Under the pieces are notes generated by a model. The model saw nothing but the letters and a program-made list of their open reading frames with translations. It was not told the DNA's origin and ran no database searches. A program made the position numbers and the translations under genes. From assembly GCF_019448115.1 (NCBI RefSeq), contig NZ_JAGFNY010000005.1:1-64000 (forward strand): a stretch of DNA of 64,000 bases, given 5' to 3'. Position 1 is the first letter of the stretch; each line of letters starts with the position of its first letter. Of the stretch, positions 36,413 to 45,955 are shown one piece after another. Origin of the DNA: Succinivibrio faecicola. GTDB lineage: Bacteria; Pseudomonadota; Gammaproteobacteria; Enterobacterales; Succinivibrionaceae.

Positions 36413-36502
36413 ATGAACGCAGACCCGAATAGTTCACTTTATCTTCAATTCAATAATTTCTGTTCATTTATTCAATCAGTTAAATATAAAGAGGTGCTGT
36501 AA
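36413..36502 (+). CDS. Possible 29-aa leader ORF coupled to the TerC-like gene
   Basis: ATG at 36413 to TAA at 36500-36502. The stop overlaps the ATG of the next gene as TAATG, an arrangement typical of translational coupling. The product would be MNADPNSSLYLQFNNFC and 12 more residues, with no known family. The nearest purine-rich site (GAGGA) is about 17 nt upstream, which is too far. It may be chance. Confidence 0.3.
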   Translation: MNADPNSSLYLQFNNFCSFIQSVKYKEVL

Positions 36503-38127
36503 TGGATTCTCAAGCAGCACTGGCTACATCTCATGCTCTGTTATTTGATCTACAATGGATGCTCGATCCAACTGCATGGGTTGGTCTGATTTCACTTAGT
36601 GCAATTCAGGTTGTTTTAGGTATTGATAACCTGCTGTTTATTGCTGTTTTAAGCGCGAAACTACCTCCACACCAGGCTAGAGTTGCAAGATATATCGGTC
36701 TTGTCGGAGCTTTGGTAATCAGAATTATTCTGATGATGTTTGCAGCCTATGTCATGGCAATGTCAAAACCATTGTTTACAGTTTTTGATTTTTCAGTATC
36801 AGTTCGTGATCTGATGCTATTCTTTGGCGGTGCATTCCTTATTTACAAGGCTACACAAGAGCTTCATACAAAACTTGAAGCATCAGTAGATGATACTGTA
36901 TCTGTAAGCAAGGCTGCAGGTCAGTCTTTCATGATTGTATCAACACAGATCATGATCCTTGATGTGCTGTTCTCAGGTGATGCCATTATTACTGCTGTAG
37001 GTATGACACAGCATGCCTATATTATGATTATTGCAGTATCGATTGCTATGGCTCTTCTCATCTGGGCTTCAGAGTTTATTGCAAGATTTGTTTCCCGTCA
37101 TCCAACAGTTGTTATCCTATGTCTTGGGTTCTTGCTGCTTATCGGTTTTGCTCTGATTATGGAATCATTCCATATAGAAGTGCCTAAAGGATATTTATAT
37201 TCAGCAATCGGATTCTCATTGCTAATTGAAATCTTTAATCAGGTTTCAAGAAAGAATATTCTTAAAATCAATCATTCAAACAATATGCAATCAAGGCAGG
37301 TTGCAGCATCACTGGTTTTAAGATTATTAGGCTCAAATCAGGATAATGTGCACTCAATTCAGGAGGCAATTGTTTCTAAGCCTTCAGCCTACATGTTTAA
37401 TAAACTTGAAAAGGAAATGGTTTCAAGAGTGCTTGAACTGTCTGCTCTTCCTGTAAAAGCAGTTATGACAGCTAGAACTGATCTTCAGATGATAAAGATA
37501 GACGGATCATTGCCAGCAATTCTTGCAAAAGCTCAAAAGTTCACATGCTCATATCTTGTTGCATACAAGAATGGACATAAGGATCAGCCAGTAGGATTTA
37601 TTTCAAGGGCAAAGCTTCTGTCACTGTTTGTACATAAGAATCCAAATTATTCAGAAATAGAAAAATGCCTTATAAAGCCTCTTTATATTCCTCATTCAGT
37701 CAATATTCTGAGCATTCTAGAGCAGTTTAGACAGACTCAAAGATATAGAGGATTTGTATACGATGAGTTCGGTGCATTTGAAGGTATCGTATCTGTTCAT
37801 GACATCATTGAGGAGATCACAGGCGAGCTTCCTGAAAAAACAGAAACTCCCGAGATTGTGCCTCTTGATGACAAGAAATTATCCTTCATGATTGATGGTG
37901 ATGCTATATTGCCAGACGTTCAGAGAAGTACCGGTCTTTTCATTCCTCCATCTGAACATTATCAGACTATTGCCGGTTTTGTTTTAGACAGACTTCAGAG
38001 AGTTCCTGTAAAGGGAGATAGGATAAGTATAGACGGCTGGGAAATTGAGGTAACAAGTGCAGATTTAACCTCAATTGACGCTCTGGTGCTTACTAAGGTC
38101 TATAGCACAGAAGAGGAAAATACTTGA
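36502..38127 (+). CDS. TerC-family membrane protein with CBS pair and CorC/HlyC domain
   Basis: 541 aa. The N-terminal TerC membrane domain (residues about 20-240, seven hydrophobic segments) has the conserved acidic sites in VVLGIDNLLFIAVLSAKLP and DVLFSGDAIITAVGMT. A cytoplasmic CBS-domain pair (about 300-430, MTARTDLQMI and GIVSVHDIIEEITGE) and a C-terminal transporter-associated CorC/HlyC domain (about 455-535) follow. This is the architecture of E. coli YoaE/YegH. TerC proteins are linked to metal ion handling, notably Mn2+ export, but the ion for this subfamily is unsettled. GAGG about 8 nt upstream. Confidence 0.87.
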   Translation: MDSQAALATSHALLFDLQWMLDPTAWVGLISLSAIQVVLGIDNLLFIAVLSAKLPPHQARVARYIGLVGALVIRIILMMFAAYVMAMSKPLFTVFDFSVSVRDLMLFFGGAFLIYKATQELHTKLEASVDDTVSVSKAAGQSFMIVSTQIMILDVLFSGDAIITAVGMTQHAYIMIIAVSIAMALLIWASEFIARFVSRHPTVVILCLGFLLLIGFALIMESFHIEVPKGYLYSAIGFSLLIEIFNQVSRKNILKINHSNNMQSRQVAASLVLRLLGSNQDNVHSIQEAIVSKPSAYMFNKLEKEMVSRVLELSALPVKAVMTARTDLQMIKIDGSLPAILAKAQKFTCSYLVAYKNGHKDQPVGFISRAKLLSLFVHKNPNYSEIEKCLIKPLYIPHSVNILSILEQFRQTQRYRGFVYDEFGAFEGIVSVHDIIEEITGELPEKTETPEIVPLDDKKLSFMIDGDAILPDVQRSTGLFIPPSEHYQTIAGFVLDRLQRVPVKGDRISIDGWEIEVTSADLTSIDALVLTKVYSTEEENT

Positions 38128-38152
38128 TTTTTTTATTCATATCTGTTATAAA
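38124..38152 (+). promoter_or_regulatory. Sigma-70 promoter of the rimP leader
   Basis: TTGATT at 38124-38129, a 17-bp spacer and TATAAA at 38147-38152. The -35 overlaps the stop codon of the TerC-like gene. Start predicted near 38159. Confidence 0.75.
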
Positions 38153-38158
38153 TAGAGC

Positions 38159-38273
38159 ACTTGATACGTATTGTGTCGAGTCTGTTCAAGTGTGAGCTTG
38201 AACCTTGCAGTAGAAATACTGCCTGATATAGCGGAACTATAAAGGGACCTCTAGTTAGTGGTCCTTTTTTTAT
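38159..38273 (+). ncRNA. Structured leader RNA upstream of rimP-nusA-infB (candidate attenuator)
   Basis: About 115 nt from the predicted start to a T-run, containing four consecutive hairpins. H1 is GTTCAAG/CTTGAAC (38184-38203). H2 is GCAGTA/TACTGC closed by a GAAA tetraloop (38207-38222). H3 is TATAG/CTATA (38227-38241). H4 is the intrinsic terminator GGACC/GGTCC with T-run (38245-38270). The 5' segment CACTTGA (38158-38164) can pair with TTCAAGTG and so compete with H1. The terminator lies 46 bp before rimP. A predicted rimP leader attenuator has been described in gammaproteobacteria; this one fits its position, but family membership is not shown. Confidence 0.7.
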
Positions 38274-38318
38274 GTTTCAAAGCTAGAGTTGAACTGATAA
38301 TTTTGTTAAGAGGAAATA

Positions 38319-38813
38319 ATGGCAGGAACCATTGAAGAAAAAGTTGCACAGCTTGTAACTCCACTTATTGAGTCTATGGGCGTAGAGGTCTGGGGTATCC
38401 GTTATCACGGAGGCAACGATCATGCAATTCTTCAGGTATTTATTGAGTCAGAAGACGGTGTGAATGCAGATAAGTGTGGAGAGATCATGGATGTTCTGTC
38501 ACCTGCATTGGACACAGCTGATTTGATTTCACCTAAATATACTCTAGAGGTATCATCTCCTGGTCTTGACAGGATTCTGTTTACACTTGAACAGGCAAAA
38601 GCTTATGTTGGAAAAACTGTAAAGGCAGAGCTTCGTATCCCTATGCAGGGTAGACATAAGTTACAGGGAACCTTAACTGAAATCACTCAAGACGGTCTTG
38701 TAAAGATCGACGACAAGATTTCAGGTTTGATGGAAGTATCATTCGCAAACGTTAGTGTCGCACGAGTTGTACCTGAATTTCCGTCAAACTCAAAGAAGGC
38801 AACTAAAGGTTAA
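38319..38813 (+). CDS. rimP: Ribosome maturation factor RimP
   Basis: Needed for 30S subunit maturation. 164 aa. The N-terminal domain opens EEKVAQLVTPLIESMGVEVWGI. The conserved block is ALDTADLISPKYTLEVSSPG, followed by LDRILFT, and an SH3-like C-terminal domain ends the protein. AGAGGA precedes the ATG. First gene of rimP-nusA-infB-rbfA, downstream of the leader terminator. Confidence 0.96.
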   Translation: MAGTIEEKVAQLVTPLIESMGVEVWGIRYHGGNDHAILQVFIESEDGVNADKCGEIMDVLSPALDTADLISPKYTLEVSSPGLDRILFTLEQAKAYVGKTVKAELRIPMQGRHKLQGTLTEITQDGLVKIDDKISGLMEVSFANVSVARVVPEFPSNSKKATKG

Positions 38814-38836
38814 TCATACAGAGGACTTAATTTAAA

Positions 38837-40324
38837 ATGGGTAAAGAGATAATTGCAATTGCAGAAGCTTTATCAAACGAAAGAGCAATTCCTAGAGAGA
38901 AGATTTTTGAGGCTTTAGAGACAGCTTTAGCTACTGCTACAAAGAAAAAATACCAGGTTGAGATTTTAGTTCGTGTAAAGATTGATAGAAAAGAAGGTTC
39001 ATATGATACTTTCCGTCGCTGGGAGGTTGTTGATAATGAAGGACCTCTTGATAAGCCTTCACAGCAGATTTCTCTTGCAGCTGCATTAGTTGACCACCCT
39101 GGTATTCAGGTTGGTGATATTGTTGAAGAGCAGATTGAATCTGTTAAGTTTGACCGTATCACTATTCAGACTGCAAAACAGGTTTTATCACAGAAAGTTA
39201 AGGATGCTGAGCGCGAGCAGGTTGTATCAGAGCAGCGTGAGCACATCGGTCATGTTGTTAATGCAACAGTTAAAAAGCAGAGCCACGATATCATGGTTCT
39301 TGACCTTGGCAACAATGCAGAAGCTGTTTTAAAGCGCGATCAGATTATTCCTCACGAGACCTATGGTCGTGGTGACAGAGTTAAGGTTCTGCTTGAGAAT
39401 ATCGTAACAGAGAACAATCGTGGTCCTCAGATCATCTGCTCAAGAACATCACCTGATTTCTTAAAGGAATTATTCAGAATCGAAGTTCCTGAGATTGGTG
39501 AAGACGTTATCGAAATCATGGGTGTTGCTCGTGACCCAGGTTCAAGAGCAAAGATTTCAGTTCGTTCAAAGGACAGAAGAATTGATCCACGTGGTGCATG
39601 TATCGGTATGCGTGGTGCTCGTGTAATGGCTGTTTCAAATGAGCTGTCAGGCGAGAAGATTGATGTTGTTCTTTATGATGAGAACTTAGCTCAGTATGTA
39701 ACAAATGCTATGGAGCCTGCTGAGGTTTCACGCATCATTATCAACGAGGAAGATCACAGCATTCTTATTGCTGTAGCTCCTGAGAATTTAGCTCTTGCCA
39801 TTGGAAAGAACGGTCAGAATGTTCGCTTGGCATCTCAGCTTTTAGGTTGGGAACTTAAGGTTATGACCGAAGAAGAGCTTGAGTCAGATATTCAGAAGGA
39901 AGTTGGTAAGGTTATCAAGAACTTTACAGAAAATCTCAATGTTGATGATGAATTTGCAACTGCACTGTCAGATGCTGGATTTACAACATTAGAAGAAGTT
40001 GCTTATGTTGAACCATCTGAACTTCTTGAAATTGAAGGCATGGATGAGGAAACAGCAGAACAGCTTCAGTCTGTAGCTCGTGAGGCTGTTGAAAAGATTG
40101 AGAATGCCCAGAATGCTCAGGCAATCAAGGAACTCGTTGCTCTTGAGGGTATAGATGAGTCACTGGCGCTTAAGTTGGTTGATCACGGAATCAAGTCTGG
40201 TGAAGATTTAGCAGAGCAGGCAACTGATGATCTGACCTCCATTGAAGGTCTTGATGAAAAGAAAGCTGGTGAAATCATCATGGCTGCACGTAATGAGTAC
40301 TGGTTTAAAGACTCAAACAACTAA
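38837..40324 (+). CDS. nusA: Transcription termination/antitermination factor NusA
   Basis: Binds RNA polymerase and nascent RNA; controls pausing, termination and rRNA antitermination. 495 aa. N-terminal polymerase-binding domain (1-130), S1 domain (about 135-200), two KH domains (200-345, with IDPRGACIGMRGARVMAVSNE and LAIGKNGQNVRLASQLLGW), and two C-terminal acidic repeats (about 360-490, with helix-hairpin-helix segments such as ELLEIEGMDEETAEQL and DLTSIEGLDEKKAGEI). In E. coli NusA feeds back on its own operon, which makes the leader terminator of interest. Confidence 0.98.
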   Translation: MGKEIIAIAEALSNERAIPREKIFEALETALATATKKKYQVEILVRVKIDRKEGSYDTFRRWEVVDNEGPLDKPSQQISLAAALVDHPGIQVGDIVEEQIESVKFDRITIQTAKQVLSQKVKDAEREQVVSEQREHIGHVVNATVKKQSHDIMVLDLGNNAEAVLKRDQIIPHETYGRGDRVKVLLENIVTENNRGPQIICSRTSPDFLKELFRIEVPEIGEDVIEIMGVARDPGSRAKISVRSKDRRIDPRGACIGMRGARVMAVSNELSGEKIDVVLYDENLAQYVTNAMEPAEVSRIIINEEDHSILIAVAPENLALAIGKNGQNVRLASQLLGWELKVMTEEELESDIQKEVGKVIKNFTENLNVDDEFATALSDAGFTTLEEVAYVEPSELLEIEGMDEETAEQLQSVAREAVEKIENAQNAQAIKELVALEGIDESLALKLVDHGIKSGEDLAEQATDDLTSIEGLDEKKAGEIIMAARNEYWFKDSNN

Positions 40325-40345
40325 TTTAAGGATATAGGATAATAT

Positions 40346-42865
40346 ATGACAGAAGAGAATTTACAAGAAGGCGCACCAAAGCGCATGTCCTTAAAGAAGA
40401 AAACTTCAGGAACCATGACTCTTCAGAGTTCTGGTTCTTCAAAGCAGGTTCAGGTTGAAGTTCGCAAGAAAAAGGTTATTGTTGATCGTAAAGAGCGTGA
40501 GGCTCAGCTAGAGCAAGAAGCAATTGCCAAGGCAAAAGCTGAAGAAGAGCAGAAGGCTTTAGAAGCTAAGAAGAAGGCTGAGGCAGAGCAGAAGGCTTTA
40601 GAAGCTGCACGCGAGAAGGCTGAAAAGGAAGCTAAGGCTAAAGAGGCTGCAAAAGCACAGGCTCAGGCTAAAGCTAAAGAAGCTGCTAATCACAAAGACA
40701 AGGAAGAAGATAAAGCAACAGCTGAACTTCGTCGTGCTCAAGAAGAGCAGCAGAAGAAAAAGCAAGAAGAAGAGTCAAAGCGCCTTGCTGAAGAAGCTCG
40801 CAGACTAGCTGAGGAAAATGAAGCTCGCTGGGCTGCTGAAGAAGAGGCTCGAGCACATCAGGACGAAGATGAAGATCAGACTACTTCACGTTATGTTCGT
40901 GAAGCAGAGGCTCGTCAGGAGCGTGAAGAGGAAAACCGTGGTCGTCACCGTGAAAAGGGTGCTGACAGACGTAATTCTAAGCGTTTTGAAGAAAATGAGC
41001 AGTCAAATTCAAACGGAAGAGATCGCCGCATGAAAGGCGGTAAGGGTGCTAAGGGTGTTAAGGGTGCAGCTAAGCTAAATCAGCAGCAGCACGGATTTAT
41101 AAAACCTGCAGCTCCAGTATCCCGTGATGTTGAGATAGGTGAGACTGTTACAGTTGCAGAACTTGCAGCAAAGATGGCTGTTAAGGCAACTGAAGTTATC
41201 AAGACCTTAATGAAGCTTGGTGAGATGGTAAGCATCAATCAGGTTTTAGATCAGGCTACAGCTCAGTTGGTAGCTGAGGAAATGGGCCATAAGGTAATCT
41301 TAAGAAAAGAAAATGAGATTGAGGATCAGTTATTATCTGATCGTAAAACTCAGGCTGAGGCACTTCCACGTGCTCCTGTTGTTACAATCATGGGTCACGT
41401 TGACCATGGTAAGACATCTTTACTTGACTACATCAGAAAGTCAAAGGTTGCTGTAGGTGAGGCCGGCGGTATTACCCAGAGAATCGGTGCTTATCATGTA
41501 CAGACAAGAAATGACGGTATTACATTCTTAGATACACCAGGTCATGCTGCATTTACCGCAATGCGTGCACGTGGTGCTCAGTGTACAGATATCGTTGTTC
41601 TGGTTGTTGCTGCTGATGACGGTGTAATGCCTCAGACTTTAGAAGCTATTCAGCATGCTCAGGCTGCTAAAGTTCCAATGATTGTTGCTATCAACAAGAT
41701 GGATAAGCCAGGTGCTGAGCCACAGCGTGTAATCAATGAGTTAATGCAGCACTCAGTTATTCCTGAGTCTATGGGTGGTGAAAACCAGTTCGTAGAGGTA
41801 TCTGCAAAGACTGGTATGGGTGTTGATGAGCTATTGGAAGCTATCACATTACAGGCTGAAGTTTTAGAGCTAAAGGCTGTTCATGATGGAATGGCTGAAG
41901 GTGTAACAATCGAATCACGTCTTGATAAGGGCCGTGGTCCTGTTGCAACAGTTCTGGTTCGTTCTGGTACCTTAAAGAAGGGTGACATCGTTCTTTGCGG
42001 CTTGCAGTATGGTCGTGTTCGTTCAATGCGCAACGAGAACGGTAAGGAGCTAGCTGAAGCTGGTCCTTCAATTCCTGTTGAGGTATTTGGTCTGTCAGGT
42101 GTTCCATCTGCAGGTGATGAGGTTACTGTAGTATCTGATGAGCGTAAGGCACGTGAAGTTGCTCTGTTCAGACAGGGTAAATTCAGAGAACTTAAGATTG
42201 CAAAACAGAAGAGTGCTCAGCTTGCATCTATGTTCAAAGAGAGCAATGCTTCAGAACTCAAGCTTGTTCTTAAGGCTGATACTCAAGGTTCAGTTGAAGC
42301 AATTTCAGATGCTCTTCTCAAGCTTGGTAACGATGAGGTTAAGGTTAAGATTATCGGTTCAGGCGTTGGTGGTATTACTGCAAACGATGCAACCTTAGCT
42401 GCAGCAGATGGCGCTGTTGTAATCGGCTTTAACGTTCGTGCTGACGGCCCTGCAAGACAGGTTATTGATACAGAGTCAGTTGATTTACACTACTACAGTG
42501 TTATTTACGATCTGATTGATGACGTGAAGAAGGCTATGTCTGGTCTTCTTAAGAAAGAGGTTCGTGAGAACTTCATCGGATATGCAGAAGTTCGTGAAAT
42601 CTTCAGACATCCAAAATTCGGTGCAATTGCTGGCTGTATGGTTGTTGAAGGTATCGTAAAGAGAGCTGCACCTATTCGTGTGCTTCGTGATAACACCGTT
42701 ATTTTCGAAGGCGAGCTTGATTCTTTGCGTCGTTTCAAGGATGACGTATCTGAGGTTAAGCAGAACAACGAATGTGGTATCTGTGTTAAGAACTATCAGG
42801 ATGTACGCGTAGGCGACCGTATCGAGTGCTTCGAGAAGGTTGAAGTTGCACGTACACTTGACTAA
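40346..42865 (+). CDS. infB: Translation initiation factor IF-2
   Basis: GTPase that brings fMet-tRNA to the 30S subunit. 839 aa. A long Ala/Lys/Glu-rich N-terminal region (30-250) probably forms charged helices. The IF2N-type segment [20 protein letters not shown] follows, then the G domain with G1 [15 protein letters not shown]3 DTPGHAAF and G4 NKMDKP, and then domains II to IV. Internal in-frame ATG/GTG starts could give shorter forms as in E. coli, but I could not fix one. rbfA starts 8 bp after the stop. Confidence 0.98.
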   Translation: MTEENLQEGAPKRMSLKKKTSGTMTLQSSGSSKQVQVEVRKKKVIVDRKEREAQLEQEAIAKAKAEEEQKALEAKKKAEAEQKALEAAREKAEKEAKAKEAAKAQAQAKAKEAANHKDKEEDKATAELRRAQEEQQKKKQEEESKRLAEEARRLAEENEARWAAEEEARAHQDEDEDQTTSRYVREAEARQEREEENRGRHREKGADRRNSKRFEENEQSNSNGRDRRMKGGKGAKGVKGAAKLNQQQHGFIKPAAPVSRDVEIGETVTVAELAAKMAVKATEVIKTLMKLGEMVSINQVLDQATAQLVAEEMGHKVILRKENEIEDQLLSDRKTQAEALPRAPVVTIMGHVDHGKTSLLDYIRKSKVAVGEAGGITQRIGAYHVQTRNDGITFLDTPGHAAFTAMRARGAQCTDIVVLVVAADDGVMPQTLEAIQHAQAAKVPMIVAINKMDKPGAEPQRVINELMQHSVIPESMGGENQFVEVSAKTGMGVDELLEAITLQAEVLELKAVHDGMAEGVTIESRLDKGRGPVATVLVRSGTLKKGDIVLCGLQYGRVRSMRNENGKELAEAGPSIPVEVFGLSGVPSAGDEVTVVSDERKAREVALFRQGKFRELKIAKQKSAQLASMFKESNASELKLVLKADTQGSVEAISDALLKLGNDEVKVKIIGSGVGGITANDATLAAADGAVVIGFNVRADGPARQVIDTESVDLHYYSVIYDLIDDVKKAMSGLLKKEVRENFIGYAEVREIFRHPKFGAIAGCMVVEGIVKRAAPIRVLRDNTVIFEGELDSLRRFKDDVSEVKQNNECGICVKNYQDVRVGDRIECFEKVEVARTLD

Positions 42866-42873
42866 AGGATAAT

Positions 42874-43230
42874 ATGCCAAGAAGTTACGGAAGAAACGAA
42901 AGAGTAGCTACTGCAGTACTTCGCGAATTAGCTGATGTACTGCATAATGAACTCAAGGATCCAAGAGTAAAAAACGCAACTATTACTGAAGTTGACGTAT
43001 CTCCAGATCTGAAAAACGCTCGTGTATACATTTCTTTTTTAACAGATAATAAAGAAGAAATTGAAGCTGCAATGAAAGGTTTGAAGAGTGCAAAAGGATT
43101 CTTGCGTTCTGCAGTAGCAAAAAGACTTAATCTGCGTTACATGCCGGATCTTGATCTGAGGTATGATTCACTGCTTACTGAAAGTATGCGATTAGACGCA
43201 CTGATTAAAAAAGGTCTTAACAAAGACTAA
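42874..43230 (+). CDS. rbfA: 30S ribosome-binding factor RbfA
   Basis: Late 30S maturation and cold-adaptation factor. 118 aa KH-type protein. Conserved stretches: RNERVATAVLRELADVLHNE, LKDPRVKNATITEVDVSPDL, KNARVYISF and the C-terminal RYMPDLDLRYDSL. Last gene of the operon. truB, rpsO and pnp, often next in line, are not here, and a terminator follows. Confidence 0.96.
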   Translation: MPRSYGRNERVATAVLRELADVLHNELKDPRVKNATITEVDVSPDLKNARVYISFLTDNKEEIEAAMKGLKSAKGFLRSAVAKRLNLRYMPDLDLRYDSLLTESMRLDALIKKGLNKD

Positions 43231-43240
43231 AATCATGAAG

Positions 43241-43280
43241 ATCCCAATTATCCATACTAATTGGGATTTTGTTTTTTTTA
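43241..43280 (+). terminator. Intrinsic terminator after rbfA
   Basis: 10-bp stem ATCCCAATTA/TAATTGGGAT, 7-nt loop, then a long T-rich run. Confidence 0.9.
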
Positions 43281-43349
43281 TTTTGTCTTTTATTTATTTT
43301 TGATTTACAGTTATATTCAGCAAAAGAATTTTACCAAACGGAGCCAAAG

Positions 43350-44267
43350 GTGTTGAACGACAAACCTGTACAAAAACCAATAAGTACTGCTGTGATTGTC
43401 TCAAAGGTATATAAAAGACCAATGGCAGGTCCCATAAGAGAGATTGCAGATAAACTGACAAAGCTTGGAGTGAAGGTTTATCTTGATGCAAATACTGCAG
43501 TTGGTTTTAATATCAGTGAAATACAGTCAATTACAAGACGAGAGATGAGAGATCTTGATCTTATCATTGTAATTGGCGGTGACGGCTCCTTATTAGGTGC
43601 AGCAAGAACACTAGTTGATCTTAAGGTTCCAGTTCTTGGAATCAACAGAGGTCATTTAGGTCTTCTTACTGATGTAAATCCAGATAACATTGATGAAAGC
43701 CTTAAAAAGGTAGTGAGCGGTCAGTATTCTCTTGAAGAGAGAACAATGATTGATGTTAGGGTTTCAAGAGATTCAGATGACGGTGTAGGCGAGCTTATCG
43801 GTTCATCACTTGCAACAAATGAGACTGTAATTCACTCAGGAACCATGGCACATATGATGGTTTTCAAAGTAAGTATTAATGGTACTCATCTTTATACCAT
43901 GAGAGGCGATGGTATTATTGTAAATACTCCTACAGGATCAACAGCATATTCACTCTCTGCAGGTGGCCCTATTATTGAGCCGCATCTTGATCTGTTATCC
44001 TTAGTTCCAATGTTTCCTCAGTCACTGAACTGTTCACCTCTGATTATTCCAGGCAAATCTGAGGTTAAGATTGAATTTGAGGCACCTGATGAGTTAGCTG
44101 AGTTAATTGCAATCAACTGTGACGGTCAGGTAACCATGAGAGCTGATACTAACAGCTCGGTCTTTATAAGACAGCATCATACACCTTTGGTTCTGATTCA
44201 TCCTGAAGGATATGATTATTATTCACTGTTAAGACAGAAGCTTGGTTTTGGTCGCAGCCTTGTTTAG
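43350..44267 (+). CDS. nadK: NAD kinase
   Basis: Phosphorylates NAD to NADP. Conserved motifs: IVIGGDGSLLGAARTL, GINRGHLGLLTDV, the catalytic-region TPTGSTAYSLSAGGP and LVPMFPQSL. The frame is open from 43269, but that start lies in the rbfA terminator T-run. I prefer GTG at 43350 (GGAG about 7 nt upstream), giving 305 aa. TTG at 43353 is equally compatible. No clear ATG fits, so the gene probably uses a non-ATG start. recN follows after 8 bp. Confidence 0.88.
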   Translation: MLNDKPVQKPISTAVIVSKVYKRPMAGPIREIADKLTKLGVKVYLDANTAVGFNISEIQSITRREMRDLDLIIVIGGDGSLLGAARTLVDLKVPVLGINRGHLGLLTDVNPDNIDESLKKVVSGQYSLEERTMIDVRVSRDSDDGVGELIGSSLATNETVIHSGTMAHMMVFKVSINGTHLYTMRGDGIIVNTPTGSTAYSLSAGGPIIEPHLDLLSLVPMFPQSLNCSPLIIPGKSEVKIEFEAPDELAELIAINCDGQVTMRADTNSSVFIRQHHTPLVLIHPEGYDYYSLLRQKLGFGRSLV

Positions 44268-44275
44268 GAGATAGT

Positions 44276-45955
44276 ATGCTTTTACAGCTTATTGTTAAAG
44301 ATTTTGCCTTAAGTGAGAAGAATGTTCTAGATTTTTCAGAAGGTATGACCTGCATAACCGGTGAAACAGGTGCAGGTAAATCTTTAAGTGTCGATGCGCT
44401 GTCTTTGATATTAGGTTCAAGAGCTGATAGCGCTTTCGTAAGAAATGGCTGTGATAAGGCAGAAATCAGTGCTGTTTTCTCAATTGACTCTAATGAGCTT
44501 TTAAAAACATATCTAAAAGAGCACGATCTTTCATCAGATGATACATCTGATCTTGTTATCAGAAGAGTAGTCACAAAGGATGGCAAATCAAAAGCCTATA
44601 TAAACGATGTCCCTTGTACACTAAGTGTTTTAAAGGAAGTAACTGACTCACTTGTTGCAATTCACGGTCAGCATGCATCAGTAAAGCTTATAGATGAGAA
44701 AAATCAGCTTAATCTTTTAGATTCATTTGCAGGTCTTTCAAAAGAAGTATCAGAAGTTGCTTCATCCTATGACTTATACATAAGCAAAAGAAATCTTCTG
44801 CAGAATCTAGCTGATGAACAGCTAAATGGAGCAAACAATTACAAGACACTTCGATTTGAACTTGATGAGCTTGAAAAACTCGATCTGCACGAAGGTGATT
44901 ATGAAAAGATTAGCTCTGATTTTGATGCTCTTTCTCATTTGTCACAGGCACAGGATGCAATTGCTTTAGCACAGGGAGTTCTTGAGAATGATGAACACAA
45001 TATCATTGATATTATAAGTGCAAGAATAAGTGATTTATCAAGAGTTAGTGTTTATGCAAAAGAAAGTATCGATCCTATTGTTGACGATCTGACAAATGCA
45101 GCATCACTACTTGATAGAGCAAGAGAAAAACTAGACAATTTTTCACTAAAGGCAAATCCTCAGATGGTAGAGGAGCTATCAGAAAAGCTGTCTAAATGTC
45201 ATGAGCTTGCAAGACGATTCAAGGTACAGCCAAATGAAGTTCATAAGATCCTGGCTAAAAAGCAAAACGATCTTGAGTATTTTCTTTCTCTAAAAGAGAA
45301 AATTGCAGTTCTTACAAATGAGGTAAAGTCTTTAAGAGCTGACTATGAACAAAAGGCATCAGCTCTGAGCGAAAAAAGAGCAATGGCTGCAAAAAAGATG
45401 TCTGAATCAGTAACAGACAGTATCCATGAACTTGCAATGAGTAACGGCGTTTTTAATGCATCTGTTACAAGAGATGAAGAGTCAAGACCAAGAAGATCAG
45501 GAAGGGATGAGGTTAAATTCCTGTTTTCAGCTAATATCGGTCAGGAACCACTTGAACTGTCTACTGTAGCATCAGGAGGTGAATTATCAAGACTTGCTCT
45601 TGCAATCGAAGTATTAACAAGTACTGCAAATTCAACTCAGACTTTAATTTTTGATGAGGTCGATACCGGTATTTCAGGAAGAACAGCTTCATCTGTTGGA
45701 AGTCTTTTAAGACGTCTTTCAACAAATGTACAGGTTGTTACTGTAACCCATCTTCCACAGGTCGCAGCTATGGCTCATCATCAGTTTCTTGTAACAAAGG
45801 TAGAAAAGGATGGTACAACATCATCATTTGTTCAAGAGCTAGATGAAAATGGAAGAATTGAGGAAATTGCAAGAATGATGGGTGGTAACGTAATTACCGA
45901 AGATACTAGAGGTTCTGCAAAAGCTCTGTTAGATTCAAGCGGAAGTGACAAGTGA
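44276..45955 (+). CDS. recN: DNA repair protein RecN
   Basis: SMC-like ATPase for double-strand break repair, part of the SOS response in known systems. 559 aa. The N-terminal half-ATPase has ITGETGAGKSLSVDALSLIL. The long central coiled coil (about 160-370) follows. The C-terminal half has the signature VASGGELSRLALAIEV and Walker B TLIFDEVDTGISG, then VTVTHLPQVAAMA. GGAG precedes the start. I did not find a convincing LexA box just upstream, which fits co-transcription from nadK. Confidence 0.96.
   Translation: MLLQLIVKDFALSEKNVLDFSEGMTCITGETGAGKSLSVDALSLILGSRADSAFVRNGCDKAEISAVFSIDSNELLKTYLKEHDLSSDDTSDLVIRRVVTKDGKSKAYINDVPCTLSVLKEVTDSLVAIHGQHASVKLIDEKNQLNLLDSFAGLSKEVSEVASSYDLYISKRNLLQNLADEQLNGANNYKTLRFELDELEKLDLHEGDYEKISSDFDALSHLSQAQDAIALAQGVLENDEHNIIDIISARISDLSRVSVYAKESIDPIVDDLTNAASLLDRAREKLDNFSLKANPQMVEELSEKLSKCHELARRFKVQPNEVHKILAKKQNDLEYFLSLKEKIAVLTNEVKSLRADYEQKASALSEKRAMAAKKMSESVTDSIHELAMSNGVFNASVTRDEESRPRRSGRDEVKFLFSANIGQEPLELSTVASGGELSRLALAIEVLTSTANSTQTLIFDEVDTGISGRTASSVGSLLRRLSTNVQVVTVTHLPQVAAMAHHQFLVTKVEKDGTTSSFVQELDENGRIEEIARMMGGNVITEDTRGSAKALLDSSGSDK

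Noticed and set aside
43269-43349. Long N-terminus of NAD kinase with a hydrophobic segment (apparent signal peptide)
   Set aside because: The start would be TTG inside the rbfA terminator T-run. The Phe/Leu-rich stretch is just translated poly-T, and the kinase fold begins later.
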